Of a stretch of 42,759 nucleotides of DNA, positions 1 through 9,700 are shown piece after piece. The position numbers were made by a program, and so were the translations under genes. The stretch is from positions 1 through 42,759 of the IMG/VR virus record IMGVR_UViG_3300024344_000037; one strand, written 5' to 3'. Position 1 is the first letter of the stretch; the number at the start of each line of letters is the position of its first letter. The notes below the pieces were generated by a model. That model did no database searches. It was not told the origin of the DNA and saw nothing but the letters and a program-made list of their open reading frames with translations. The DNA comes from a virus.

Positions 1-71
1 CTAAGAAAAGAGCGACAGAAAATCCAGAAGACCTCTTGGAGAAAGACAGGCTAACCGATTGGTTTGATTGA
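1..71 (+). CDS. Hypothetical protein, C-terminal part (gene continues from the right edge)
   Basis: From base 3 the frame reads 22 residues (KKRATENPEDLL...TDWFD) to a TGA at 69-71. The stop overlaps the next ATG (TGATG), as expected for a translationally coupled gene. Bases 1-2 complete a codon whose first base is the last base of the window: the ORF starting at 42651 joins in frame to give a 59-residue protein. No family is recognised. It is charged and precedes the nuclease and terminase, so a packaging role is possible but unproven. It is too short for an ordinary small terminase. Confidence 0.7.
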   Translation, partial: KKRATENPEDLLEKDRLTDWFD

Positions 72-433
72 TGAAAAATAAACTATACCACTACAACGCA
101 GAGGTAGTTCGTGTTGTTGATGGTGATACCGTTGACGCTTTCGTTGACTTGGGTTTTGATATGCACTCTAAGCAACGGGTTCGTCTATACGGCATTAACA
201 CGCCTGAGTGCCGTACACGCGACTTGGAAGAGAAGGCAGCAGGACTCAAGGCTAAGGAGCGGCTTAAATGCCTCTTACGCGAGAATAAGAACAAGTGTGT
301 TATAGAAACTCGACTTGATAAGAAAGGCAAGTATGGCAGGGTTCTAGGTGTTTTGCACATCGACAAGACTAACTTGAACAAAACGCTGGTGAATGAAGGT
401 CACGCCAAGCGTTATTATGGGGAAAAACGATAA
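71..433 (+). CDS. Staphylococcal nuclease-like (thermonuclease family) endonuclease
   Basis: This 120-residue protein has the SNase/OB-fold signature: VVRVVDGDTVDAFVDLGF near the N-terminus, RLYGINTPE around residues 38-46, an ETRLDKKGKYGR segment and a C-terminal LNKTLVNEGHAKRY. Family members cut DNA or RNA in a Ca2+-dependent way. DGDT, the Arg before LYG, the Glu of TPE and the Arg of KYGR match the catalytic pattern. No signal peptide is seen, so it probably acts in the cytoplasm, perhaps in host DNA breakdown or packaging. The ATG at 71 is preferred to the in-frame TTG at 68 because it overlaps the upstream stop. Its 3' end overlaps the terminase start. Confidence 0.85.
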   Translation: MKNKLYHYNAEVVRVVDGDTVDAFVDLGFDMHSKQRVRLYGINTPECRTRDLEEKAAGLKAKERLKCLLRENKNKCVIETRLDKKGKYGRVLGVLHIDKTNLNKTLVNEGHAKRYYGEKR

Positions 434-1907
434 CATACAGTTCACTGATCCCTATGAGATGCTCACCATTATTGATGATGACATCTTGGCTGGTACACTC
501 AAGTTACACTCGTGGCAACGTGAAATCCTAGAAGACTACGGTAAACCATCACCAGCATCGCACCCATTCAAGGCAGCCGTTCGGGCAGCCAATGGGTCAG
601 GCAAAGATCAGTTCATAATTGCACCGTGTGCTTTGTGGACAGGCATGACATCATCCAACGCAGTTTCGTTGGTAACGACAGCTTCGGGCAATCAGCTTGA
701 TCGTCAGACAGACAAGTACATTCGGCAGTTAATGACAGCTATTAACAAGTTGTTTGGTGTAACTGTCTGGAAGATGAACTATCGCCATTATACCAACATA
801 TTAAATAACTCAACAATCGAGTTGTTTGTGACGGATGAACCGGGAAGAGCAGAGGGCTGGCATCCTGTTGTGCAGAATGGTGAGTTAGCAATATTTGTTT
901 CGGAGGCGAAGTCAGTACCAGATGACATCTTTACAGCCTTGGCACGCTGCACAGGTTTTACCAAGCGCGTAGATGTGTCTAGTCCCGGCCCGCCTTCGGG
1001 ACATTTTTACAATGTATGCACGGGAGGCAACTGGAAACAGTATCATGTAACAGCGTTTGACTGTCCGCATCTTTCTGAAGAATACATTTCAGAAATCAAG
1101 GAGTCTTACGGCGAAACCTCTGCACTCTACAAGTCCATGATAATGGCTGAGTTCGGTGGTATGGATGAGCAGGTAGTCATCAATCATCAGAAGCTTGTTG
1201 AGTTAGACAAGATGGAGATTGAACACGTTGAAGAAGAGAAGAATACAGCGGGTCTTGATTTGTCTGCTGGCGGTGACGAGCAGGTTCTTGTAGTTCGCAA
1301 TGGCAACAAAACGCTGGCAGTTGAAGCATTTAACTTTAGAGATACAGTTGCCTTAGTTGATCATCTTGAGTTTTTGTTTAAGAAATATGATCTAGATGTA
1401 ATTTATGGTGATGCAGGTGGTTTGGGCAAACCCATCTTGGATCAACTCCGTATCAATTGGGATATTAAATACGTCTTAAACCAAGCTAAACCGTACAATA
1501 GCCTTGCCTATTTAAATCGTGGTGCAGAACTCTGGTTTAGCGTAGCCAAGCTGATTGAGTATGGTGATATTATAGTTCCGCGTGAGACGAAGCTACGCAA
1601 ACAATTGGCATCTCGTTACTATGTAGTTACGCCGCAAAATAAACTACAACTTGAAAGCAAGAAGCAAGCGAGGTCAAAAGGTCACGTTTCGCCGGATAGA
1701 GCAGATGCTTTTGTGTTGGCTTTTGCGGACTATCGGGGTAGGAAGCCAAAAAGATTAGCCGTTAAAAAGGTTAAGAAACACGAACATAAACAACTTCGGC
1801 TAAACAGACCACGAGTCACTTTCGGTAAAAGTTTTAATGTAAGAACAAACAACTGGTTACACGATGAAATACAACAATTACAAGAATTATCAGGACGCAG
1901 CAACTAA
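417..1907 (+). CDS. terL: Terminase large subunit
   Basis: The 496-residue packaging motor has an N-terminal ATPase with Walker A-like RAANGSGKD (residues 56-64) and a Walker B-like strand LAIFVSEAKSVPDD (157-170). The C-terminal RNase H-fold nuclease has acidic positions in GLDLSAGGDE (D281), IYGDAGGLGK (D332) and SPDRADAF (D430). The protein would pump DNA into the prohead through the portal and cut the concatemer. The ATG at 417 gives a 17-base overlap with the nuclease gene; an in-frame ATG at 393 is possible. The stop lies 44 bases inside the portal gene. The Walker B acidic pair is atypical (SEA rather than DEA or DE). No separate small terminase was recognised. Confidence 0.93.
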   Translation: MGKNDNIQFTDPYEMLTIIDDDILAGTLKLHSWQREILEDYGKPSPASHPFKAAVRAANGSGKDQFIIAPCALWTGMTSSNAVSLVTTASGNQLDRQTDKYIRQLMTAINKLFGVTVWKMNYRHYTNILNNSTIELFVTDEPGRAEGWHPVVQNGELAIFVSEAKSVPDDIFTALARCTGFTKRVDVSSPGPPSGHFYNVCTGGNWKQYHVTAFDCPHLSEEYISEIKESYGETSALYKSMIMAEFGGMDEQVVINHQKLVELDKMEIEHVEEEKNTAGLDLSAGGDEQVLVVRNGNKTLAVEAFNFRDTVALVDHLEFLFKKYDLDVIYGDAGGLGKPILDQLRINWDIKYVLNQAKPYNSLAYLNRGAELWFSVAKLIEYGDIIVPRETKLRKQLASRYYVVTPQNKLQLESKKQARSKGHVSPDRADAFVLAFADYRGRKPKRLAVKKVKKHEHKQLRLNRPRVTFGKSFNVRTNNWLHDEIQQLQELSGRSN

Positions 1908-3627
1908 CATAAATAGGTTAGCTGACATCTGCGACAATCAACACGTTACAGCGCAGGATCAAAGGCAGCAGCGACGGTTAAATGTAGATTTGGATTTAGA
2001 ACGTCGGGATGGCTACTTGGCTCCAGATGAAATCTATATTCCAACGCATATAATCGACAGTAACATTCGGCGTGAACAGGCTAAGTATGTTTCTTACATA
2101 GTCAACTCACGGCGTACTGCAATCTTCTCCAGTTCAACAAATCCTGCATTCAACACGGGGCCACTTGAGCGTGATTTCACAGAGCGTTGCCGGTACGATG
2201 GCTGGCAAATTCCACTCTTTCGTACAATAGACTGTATGCAGCTTCATGGATACTGCGCTGCTGAGATACAATTTGACGATACAAAGCCGGGACACTTTGC
2301 TGTTGAATCTGTAAACTACGAGGACTTTGCATTTCCAGATGACACCCGTGACATACAAGCCTGTAGTATGCTGGTGCATCGTCATTACTTTACTCGCGAA
2401 CAACTAATAGACATGACAAAAACGCGCGAGTTTAGTGCAAAAGAGGTCGAGGCACTTGTCGGTCAAGACCCTGTTGATGAACAGACTGAATCCTTATTCA
2501 AGGTAGAAAAGGTTATGTTCCGAAACAACGGGATAGTTCAGGTGGGGTGGTCTTGCGTAGCCAGATGCAACGAATGGTTACGCAAGCCACGTCCACTGTT
2601 CTTGGGTCGTCGCGATATGTCGGGCGAAGTCTACGAGACAGATTATCCCTATGTTGTCTTTCATTACATGATAGCAGAAGACATGACTATCAAGAATTGC
2701 GTAGGTCGCGCTTACATGGACAAACATACGCAAGAGGCTGTTAGCTCCTTGATGTCATCGTTTGTAACAGCGCATCGCCGTGCATCAAACTTCTACTTCT
2801 CCAAGGACGCAGACGATCCAAACCAGAGTAATGAGCAGACCAGTGTGCAGTTTGTGCCGGGAGCATTGATTGATGCAAACGTTAAGCAGTTTCAATTGTC
2901 ACCGCCAAATTCAACGATGCTGTCAGCTATTCAGACGCTTGTAACTCAGAACTCACAGGAGCAGTCGCAGATGAATTATGCTGCAATGAACCGTCAAGAT
3001 AGCCGTAAGACAGCTACCGAAATACAGACGGCATCGGCAGAGGCACAGCTTTTGTCAGCAACGCAGGTTTCCTTGTTCAGCATTTCAATTAAAAAGATTT
3101 ATGAGCATTGTTGGGAAATCTATAAGTCTAGGGTAATTGATGGACTCCTAGAGCCTACAATCCCTTTGCATTACTTCATTGATCACGAATACAACATCAA
3201 GCCAGCAGGTGACACAGATGTTGTTGAAAGGCAAGAAAAGGCGCAGAAGATGTTGCAGGTTTGGCCTGTCATTCAACAGAACAGTGCTTTGGCCATGGTT
3301 TATATGGAGGATATGCTGACAATGCTATTCCCTGACGAAGCACCTAAGTATCTAACGCAAATGAAGCAAGATACAACCAAGACACAATTGTTACAGCAAC
3401 TATCCGCAATTGTACAAAGCTTAGTAGTAGACCCACAAACAGGGCAACTGACTGAAGAAGCTCAACCGTATGCACAGCAAATACAGCAAATACAACAACA
3501 AGTCCAAGCCCTTGCAGGAGGCGACCAAGGCGGCTCTGGAGGAGCAAGCATGGGGGCAATGGGTGGACAACCCAACAACCAAGGTGTTCCTCAACCTTCT
3601 CAGGCAGGAGCGGGAACGCCTCGTTAA
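1864..3627 (+). CDS. Portal protein (head-tail connector)
   Basis: The 587-residue protein lies between terminase and scaffold and has a typical portal profile: an N-terminal region around residues 40-90 (YIPTHIIDSNIRREQAKYVSYI), central wing segments, and a long helical Gln-rich part (SPPNSTMLSAIQTLVTQNS, then NRQDSRKTATEIQTASAEAQ) corresponding to the clip/stem crown. The last 60 residues are Gln/Gly-rich and probably disordered. The dodecameric ring would be the DNA channel and terminase docking site. Its start overlaps the terminase end by 44 bases, and its end overlaps a small downstream gene in another frame. Assignment rests on position and overall pattern. Confidence 0.88.
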   Translation: MKYNNYKNYQDAATNINRLADICDNQHVTAQDQRQQRRLNVDLDLERRDGYLAPDEIYIPTHIIDSNIRREQAKYVSYIVNSRRTAIFSSSTNPAFNTGPLERDFTERCRYDGWQIPLFRTIDCMQLHGYCAAEIQFDDTKPGHFAVESVNYEDFAFPDDTRDIQACSMLVHRHYFTREQLIDMTKTREFSAKEVEALVGQDPVDEQTESLFKVEKVMFRNNGIVQVGWSCVARCNEWLRKPRPLFLGRRDMSGEVYETDYPYVVFHYMIAEDMTIKNCVGRAYMDKHTQEAVSSLMSSFVTAHRRASNFYFSKDADDPNQSNEQTSVQFVPGALIDANVKQFQLSPPNSTMLSAIQTLVTQNSQEQSQMNYAAMNRQDSRKTATEIQTASAEAQLLSATQVSLFSISIKKIYEHCWEIYKSRVIDGLLEPTIPLHYFIDHEYNIKPAGDTDVVERQEKAQKMLQVWPVIQQNSALAMVYMEDMLTMLFPDEAPKYLTQMKQDTTKTQLLQQLSAIVQSLVVDPQTGQLTEEAQPYAQQIQQIQQQVQALAGGDQGGSGGASMGAMGGQPNNQGVPQPSQAGAGTPR

Positions 3628-3778
3628 AGATGTTAGTTATCTCGCCACAAAACGAACAGTTGCAGACAGCGATGTTCGCACAGTGGCAATTCAAATAAAA
3701 ACACTAGACGAAATAATACATATAATATATGACAAAGACCGATACAAAAACAGCGGAAGCAATCGAGCAAGAGTTTGA
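3470..3778 (+). CDS. Small hypothetical protein between portal and scaffold
   Basis: Up to 102 residues, overlapping the portal 3' end by 158 bases and the scaffold start by 50. The non-overlapping part is convincing: WGQWVDNPTTKVFLNLLRQERERLVKDVSYLATKRTVADSDVRTVAIQIKTLDEIIHII predicts two amphipathic helices. Small helical proteins in this slot are common in podovirus-like genomes, but no function can be named. The start is uncertain: ATG 3470 is used, but a GTG near 3563 preceded by a GGAGGA-like site is also possible, and the N-terminal third may not be translated. Confidence 0.6.
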   Translation: MHSKYSKYNNKSKPLQEATKAALEEQAWGQWVDNPTTKVFLNLLRQERERLVKDVSYLATKRTVADSDVRTVAIQIKTLDEIIHIIYDKDRYKNSGSNRARV

Positions 3779-4862
3779 CTTTGGCTCAATAGACGTTGGC
3801 GATCAACTTGAGGTTGATGAGCTAGATACAATAAAAGCAGTTGAGAAAACTGAGGAAGTTGAAGAGAAACCCGAAGAAACCGATGAGGAACCAGTTGAGA
3901 CCGAAGCATCAGCAGAAGAGTCTGAAGAGTCAGAAGAAAAGCCAGAAGAAGAGGCAACTGAAGAAGATAATAAGGAAGATGAAGAAGAACTGACTACTGA
4001 GGATATTCTCGGTGATCCCTTGAAAGAGGATGAAAGTGATGACGAGCCAAAGGGCCGCACATATGAAGGTTTCGATGATGAGGATAAGCAGTATGCCAAA
4101 CAAATGTCTAATGCTGCGTATGATCATTTCACGAAAAAGCTTCAGACGTTAAAAGCTGGTAAATCTACAGCAGAAGAGACACAAGACCTTCTATCACACC
4201 CCGAAGCTTACTCACTTAATCCAGAGTATCAACAACTTGTGACTGATTATGACAAGGCATCACAAGAAAAAGCGCACTGGCGTAAGCAACTCGTAGCCAT
4301 TCGCAATGGTGAAAATTGGCGTTCTGTTGAGGGATATGACAAAAACGGCAAGATAGTGCAGGGTCGTGACGAGTTTCAGCCCACAGGAGAATCCGAAATT
4401 GACGTACAAGCAGCACTAACTGAGGCCCAAACCTTGAGTAAATCCTTCAGTCAACGCGCTCAGTCAATACAACAGAACCACGCAACTAATTATAAAGACT
4501 CTGTTCAGATGCTTGAAGAGGAGCAACGAAAGCAGTTTAAGTGGTTGGAGGACAAGGAGATGGGTAAGAAAACAATAGACATACCCAACTTTGGCAAAAC
4601 CTCGATCAACAAGATGCGTAAGACATTTATTGACGTTTTACCTAAGGTTTTTGCAAATCACCCAATGGCTGAACTGGCTACAAACCTCTGGATAAATAAT
4701 CAGATTATGGCCAAGCAACAGCTAGAATTGACTGAAAAGGTTAAGAAACAGACTAGAAATAAGAAAGATATGCTGCGAGGCGAGCCAACATCTAAGGCAT
4801 CTAAAACTGACGATGATGAGATGTTTACAATGGATGATATAATGAGTGAATTTATCTCGTAA
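3729..4862 (+). CDS. Scaffolding protein (putative)
   Basis: This 377-residue protein sits directly before the capsid gene. Residues 1-110 are very acidic (runs of EE/ED with EEKPEE repeats). The centre is helical and Gln/Lys-rich, and the C-terminus is basic then acidic (KKQTRNKKDMLRG, then DDDEMFTMDDIMSEFI). That composition and position fit an internal scaffold that co-assembles with capsid protein and leaves before packaging. No protease motif is visible. The stop at 4860-4862 is immediately followed by a sigma-54-type promoter, so this gene may close one transcription unit while the capsid gene opens another. Confidence 0.8.
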   Translation: MTKTDTKTAEAIEQEFDFGSIDVGDQLEVDELDTIKAVEKTEEVEEKPEETDEEPVETEASAEESEESEEKPEEEATEEDNKEDEEELTTEDILGDPLKEDESDDEPKGRTYEGFDDEDKQYAKQMSNAAYDHFTKKLQTLKAGKSTAEETQDLLSHPEAYSLNPEYQQLVTDYDKASQEKAHWRKQLVAIRNGENWRSVEGYDKNGKIVQGRDEFQPTGESEIDVQAALTEAQTLSKSFSQRAQSIQQNHATNYKDSVQMLEEEQRKQFKWLEDKEMGKKTIDIPNFGKTSINKMRKTFIDVLPKVFANHPMAELATNLWINNQIMAKQQLELTEKVKKQTRNKKDMLRGEPTSKASKTDDDEMFTMDDIMSEFIS

Positions 4863-4882
4863 GTTGGCAGACTTCTTGCTTT
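4863..4882 (+). promoter_or_regulatory. Sigma-54-type (-24/-12) promoter for the capsid gene
   Basis: GTTGGCAGACTTCTTGCTTT has GG at 4866-4867 and GC at 4878-4879, exactly ten bases apart. The -24 box TTGGCA and the -12 box TTGCT match the sigma-54 consensus (TTGGCAC, N5, TTGCW) except for one base. It begins one base after the scaffold stop and lies 110 bases upstream of the capsid ATG, in a stretch with no ORF. It shares AAGTTGGCA.ACTTC and GCTTTAATACAGG with the site at 42547. Confidence 0.75.
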
Positions 4883-4973
4883 AATACAGGTGCTTCTGAC
4901 GGTAAGGGCATACCACGCTACTCGTGTGAAGGGCATCACAACTTGTGTGTAAAATTAAATATATTAAAATATT

Positions 4974-6368
4974 ATGGCTGTAACAGCAGTTGATCCAAGT
5001 AGCACTCTCGCGCAAGCGATGAGTACAACGGCAGTATCCAACAACTTTAATAAGTTGGATTTCTACCTAGTTAAAAACGAGGTTGCCCTTTTTCCCAAAT
5101 GGAATGTCTATGACACTCTGTATGGCTCGATTAAGTGGCAACCTAATATGGGAGACACCCTTCAAGGGTTGACTCCAACGCCCAGTCCCGTACAGCGTTC
5201 TACATTCGCGCCGAATGTATTGGCTGACGCGCCACTCAAGGACATCTACAAAATTGGTGAGCGGAATGAGTCTGCGAAACTTTCTTACCACAGGTATGAG
5301 AGTACGCGGTTTCGTTTCCTTAACAGTTTTGAAGCTTTTTGGCGTGATCAATTATCCTACGCTCACAAGGATATTGTTCGTCAAATCCAGACATCACAGA
5401 ATCAGTTCATCAGAACTTTGATGTGGTATCAAACACCAGACCTTTATATTGCTAAAGGCGGATCTGGTTATTTATCAAGTTCTGTTGATCTTGATGGAGA
5501 TGCTGCAAAAGTCTCACTGACACAAGATCAGATTCGCACTATTGACGCTGATGCTGATAGTACTTCTTCTACCACAGCTGCAATTGGTGAAGGTGGTGGA
5601 CAGGAGTATCGTGATTCACTGGTAACGGGCGGTTCCGGCCAAGAAGCTGGAGCTTTAACGCTGAAAGACTTGTATAAAGCTATGCTTGTCTTGCAGGAGG
5701 ATGTTCAAGCACCACCATTTGATCGTCAATTTGGTACTCCAAAGACCTCTGAGATGATTAAGGGTAAGTATGTTCTTGTTTGTTCAACTGAAGCATGGGC
5801 CTCGCTCATGTGGGATAGTGACTTGGCGGCCCAAACTGGCCGTCGTCTTGCACCCGCTGACATGAACCTCGTTAGAGATGGTTTTGCTGGCGATCTGTTT
5901 GGCAAGATTACAGTTAAGTTTGACCCATTCCCGTTGCGTTTTACAGACACGGGTGCGTGGGTCAACCCACAAACTGTCACTAGCAACAAGGTTGTACCTA
6001 ACTCGAATTATACCAAGATTGCTTCAAGTGCCAGTAATGATATTGGCTCTAATGAGGTTGCGTTCTTATGTGGTGCAGATGCCTTTAAGGCGATCTCTGT
6101 TGGGCCGCCGCCCAAGGAGTTTGCTGGTAAGAACATCTCGAAGAAGAAACTGTATGGCATGAACTGGAATGGTCAGATTGATTTGACTGATCAGTTCTTG
6201 GTTCCAACAGCCTCAACAACCGACGTAACAGACGGTGGTGCAGAAGGCTGGGACATGAACGTCTATGGTGACTTCTTGAAGTTCATCTCGCAGACAATAC
6301 ACGGTGGTATTCCGGGTGATGCAAGGCATTGCCTACCCATTGTATATCGTCGCAGACGCACTTCTTAA
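4974..6368 (+). CDS. Major capsid protein (putative)
   Basis: This 464-residue protein follows the scaffold and ends at a strong terminator, which is the expected place for a highly expressed capsid gene. It begins MAVTAVDPSSTLAQAMSTTAVSNNFNK, with no maturation-protease site, and has mixed alpha/beta composition with aromatic-rich segments such as RFRFLNSFEAFWRDQLSYAHKDIVRQIQT, compatible with an HK97-type shell protein. It is flanked by its own sigma-54-type promoter (4863) and a rho-independent terminator (6376), so it may be transcribed as a single gene. Identification is by synteny, size and expression context rather than a diagnostic motif. Confidence 0.8.
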   Translation: MAVTAVDPSSTLAQAMSTTAVSNNFNKLDFYLVKNEVALFPKWNVYDTLYGSIKWQPNMGDTLQGLTPTPSPVQRSTFAPNVLADAPLKDIYKIGERNESAKLSYHRYESTRFRFLNSFEAFWRDQLSYAHKDIVRQIQTSQNQFIRTLMWYQTPDLYIAKGGSGYLSSSVDLDGDAAKVSLTQDQIRTIDADADSTSSTTAAIGEGGGQEYRDSLVTGGSGQEAGALTLKDLYKAMLVLQEDVQAPPFDRQFGTPKTSEMIKGKYVLVCSTEAWASLMWDSDLAAQTGRRLAPADMNLVRDGFAGDLFGKITVKFDPFPLRFTDTGAWVNPQTVTSNKVVPNSNYTKIASSASNDIGSNEVAFLCGADAFKAISVGPPPKEFAGKNISKKKLYGMNWNGQIDLTDQFLVPTASTTDVTDGGAEGWDMNVYGDFLKFISQTIHGGIPGDARHCLPIVYRRRRTS

Positions 6369-6375
6369 TAATCAT

Positions 6376-6400
6376 GGGGGGCTTCGGCCCCCCTTTCTTT
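6376..6400 (+). terminator. Rho-independent terminator after the capsid gene
   Basis: A perfect seven-base-pair stem GGGGGGC/GCCCCCC closes a UUCG tetraloop and is followed by TTTCTTT. It lies 7 bases after the capsid stop and 8 bases before the ATG of the next gene, so downstream genes rely on read-through or another promoter. Confidence 0.9.
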
Positions 6401-6408
6401 AAAATATT

Positions 6409-6786
6409 ATGGCTATTATAAAAACCCCCTCCGCTGTTGAGAGAAATGTTACCTACAACACCCCCTCTCAAGTTGATATAGACACGGCTAATGTAGCTGA
6501 TTCCAGCCTTGGTTGGAGTCCAAACGTAAACTATGCACAGGCTTTGTTGCAGAACACAGGTTCTACAAATTTATTCTTACGCTACGGCTCAACGGCTGCA
6601 ACCACATCTGTTTATCACACAAAGTTGTTGCCGGGAACGCAAGTTGATTTGAGTGATAATGTAGGTAGCAGTCTCAACATAATTTCAGATGCAAACAATG
6701 GTATAGCTGTATTCACACTGGCATCACCAGATACTTCAGTTACCGCTTATCCAGCACAGCCTAGCAACAACATAAACGGACATTAA
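6409..6786 (+). CDS. Hypothetical virion-associated protein
   Basis: This 125-residue protein lies between capsid and fibre. It is beta-rich and Ser/Thr/Asn-rich (VTYNTPSQVDIDTANVADSSLGWSPNVNYAQALLQNTGSTNLFLRYGS), with no Cys and a flexible end, in keeping with a capsid-decorating or fibre-attachment protein. No family is recognised. Its start context TTAAAATATT-ATGGCT is identical over 16 bases to that of the capsid gene, which supports this ATG and suggests similar translation. One base separates it from the fibre gene. Confidence 0.75.
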   Translation: MAIIKTPSAVERNVTYNTPSQVDIDTANVADSSLGWSPNVNYAQALLQNTGSTNLFLRYGSTAATTSVYHTKLLPGTQVDLSDNVGSSLNIISDANNGIAVFTLASPDTSVTAYPAQPSNNINGH

Positions 6787-6787
6787 A

Positions 6788-9700
6788 ATGGCAAGAATTG
6801 TACAACAGGGTGTAATTACCACGTCAGGAACTTCTTTCGAAAACGAACCCATCGTTCGGTCGGACGGTGCGGGTGAGGTGATGCAGTGGCAGCCCGCTGA
6901 TGGCGGGACAGACGGTGTTTTTATAAGAGAGAATGCTGTATTGGGCCATCTTCATCTTGGCATAGGCGTTAGCGAACCAACATTTCCTTTAGAGATAGGT
7001 GCAACTACAAATGCGAGTTGTGGAATCGGCATTGTAAATACCAGCACCGCCATTGCAGATAATGGTGAAGTTGGGAGAATTGCGTTTAAGTCACTTGATA
7101 CGCAGTTAGACGCCAATCACCAAATGGTCTCAAAGATCGTTGTCCGTGCTGCTGAAGCGTATGACGCGTCAGATGACAACGCTTCAGACATGGAGTTCTA
7201 TACGTCTGCGTCTTCTGAAAACGTAAACACTTCAACGACACCCGATCTCATTCTCAGTAGCGGCGGCAACTTGGGCGTGGGCGTTTCGCCATCTGCCAAA
7301 CTGCAAGTGCTGGGTGGAACTTCTGGACTAGACCAACTCAGTTTGTCATCCAATGTAACCGCAGACACCATTAAGTACGCCGGTGTAATAATGACCAATT
7401 ATGCCAACACGACTACGGCATTATTAGGCGGCAAAGCGGAGGACGGAACAACGTCTGTTTACTATGGTTCAAGTGGCTCAGACCATCGTGGCCCGCAGAA
7501 GCACGTTTTTTATACCAATCCGAGTTCAACTGCTACGTCTGGTAATGCCGCAAGACTTACCATCGACAGCGCGGGTGACGTATTGCTAGACAATGAATCT
7601 TCTGAAAAGCCGGTACTGACAATAAAAAACAGAAACGGTGACGCGCACGGCGGACGAATTGTTCTGCAAAAAACGACAACTGGTGAAGCCAACTATGACG
7701 TACTGGGAACTATTGATTTTAAAGGCAATAATAACGCACACGAAAATACGTCTTACGCAACAATTCACTCGACAAGTTCAAGTGTAGCTGATGGTGCTGA
7801 AAACGCTACGTTAGCAATTAAAACAATGGCTGGCGGCACGTTTGCAGAACGTATTGCAATCGGTAGCGATGGTTCAGTTGCTTTTAGCGGCGCAATCGAG
7901 GTCGGCTCGCTGGACATTGGCCACGGTGCGGGTGGAGACGTAAACAGCGTAGCTGTTGGTAAAGATGCTTTAGTGGCAAGTGCAGGTGGGTCAATCGGCA
8001 ACACGGCAATAGGCGGTTTAGCATTGGACGCGCTGATTCACGCTGATGCAGATTACAATACTGCTGTTGGTTATGCGTGTCTTAGTACTCTTACAACGGG
8101 CCAAGAAAATACCGCAGTGGGGGTTGCGGCATTAAATGGTGCTTTAGCTACGGGTGGAGACAACAATACAGCGGTTGGCAAATCGGCACTCAACGTATTC
8201 ACTGGCAGCAACGCTACAGCAGTTGGTCACGGTGCAGCAGCCGCTATAACTGCTGTAGCTGACTTAACTGCTGTTGGGAAAAACGCATTAACCTCGTTGA
8301 CTCACGCGGACGCTATTGAAAATTCTGCATTCGGTGCTTTCGCAGCAGATGCGTTGGAAGGTGCTACTGGTGCTGGAAAATTTAATACGGCATTAGGTGC
8401 GTACGCACTTTCTGCCAGTGTAGACGGCACTGGTAACACTGCGGTTGGACGTTGTGCGCTTTATAATGGCGATTGCGTCGATGACAACACGGCGGTTGGG
8501 AAAGACGCACTAACAGCATTCACCGGCAGTAACGCCACTGCTGTTGGTAGTGGTGCAGCAGATGCCGCATCAAGTGCGGCCCATCTGACTGCCGTAGGTA
8601 AAAATGCGTTGGGTGCTTGCGATGATGGTGCAGGTAACACAGCAGTTGGTTCATCTGCTGGTGCGGCTGTTACAGTTAGTGATTGGAACACATTTATTGG
8701 TTATGTTGCTGGATTTCAAACAACTGGTAGCGGGGCAACTGGCGGGCGCAACACGTTTGTGGGAGCCGATGCTGGCGTCTATGCAACCACCGCAGATGAC
8801 TGCATAGCGATTGGTTACAGCGCACTTAAAGCTGCTGATGCTGCTGGCGACAATTCTGACAACGCAACTGGCAACTCCAATATTGCCATAGGCAACTACG
8901 CACTAGATGCAGCTAAAGCTACCGCGCACAATGTTGCCATAGGCGGTTACGCACTAAGCAATGCCTCCGCTGGTGGAGAATCTGTTGCAATCGGACACGC
9001 TGCGTTGTCTAGCGAAGCAAATGCTGTTGTTAGCAGTGTAGCTGTTGGCTTCAAGGCGTTAGAAGACCAAAGCGTTAATAGCGCATTCAACGTAGCAGTC
9101 GGACACAGCGCAGCACTCAATTTAACCAGCGGCACAGACAGCGTGTATATGGGTTATAAAGCCGGTGGTGTTGGAGTGATTACCGGTGATAGTAACGTAG
9201 CGATTGGTAGTAACGCTATGCTTGATGCAACCTCCGCAGCAACAAGCGTTTTCATCGGTGCGAACTCTGGTGGTGAACCGATAAGTGGCAGTAGATCGGT
9301 TGCACTTACTGGTGCGGGAAATGTTTGTGTGGGTTTTCAAACTGGCTACAAACTTACTGCGGGTTATTCCAATGTGTTGATCGGTAAAGATGCCGGTGTA
9401 AATATATCAGATGGAATTGGGAACATCGCCATAGGTCACGGCGCACTAGACGCTGCGAACGGGACAACTGCTGGTGGAAATAGGGAAGACAGTAACATCG
9501 CCATTGGCACGAACGCTTTAGGTGCTGAAACTTCTGGTTCAGATGGTGGCGTGGCTGTTGGAGACAACGCGCTGGCAAACCAAGATGTGGCAGCCGCAAA
9601 CAACGTCGCGGTTGGGTATAAAGCCGCGATGAATCTGGATGACGGCGTAGACAACGTGTTTTTGGGATACCAAGCTTGCGGTTCTGGTGTGGTGACGGAA

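Noticed and set aside
3803-4099. Ser-rich minus-strand ORF opposite the scaffold gene
   Set aside because: It is the reverse complement of Glu-rich codons (GAA/GAG read as TTC/CTC and shifted frames give Ser), not a real gene.
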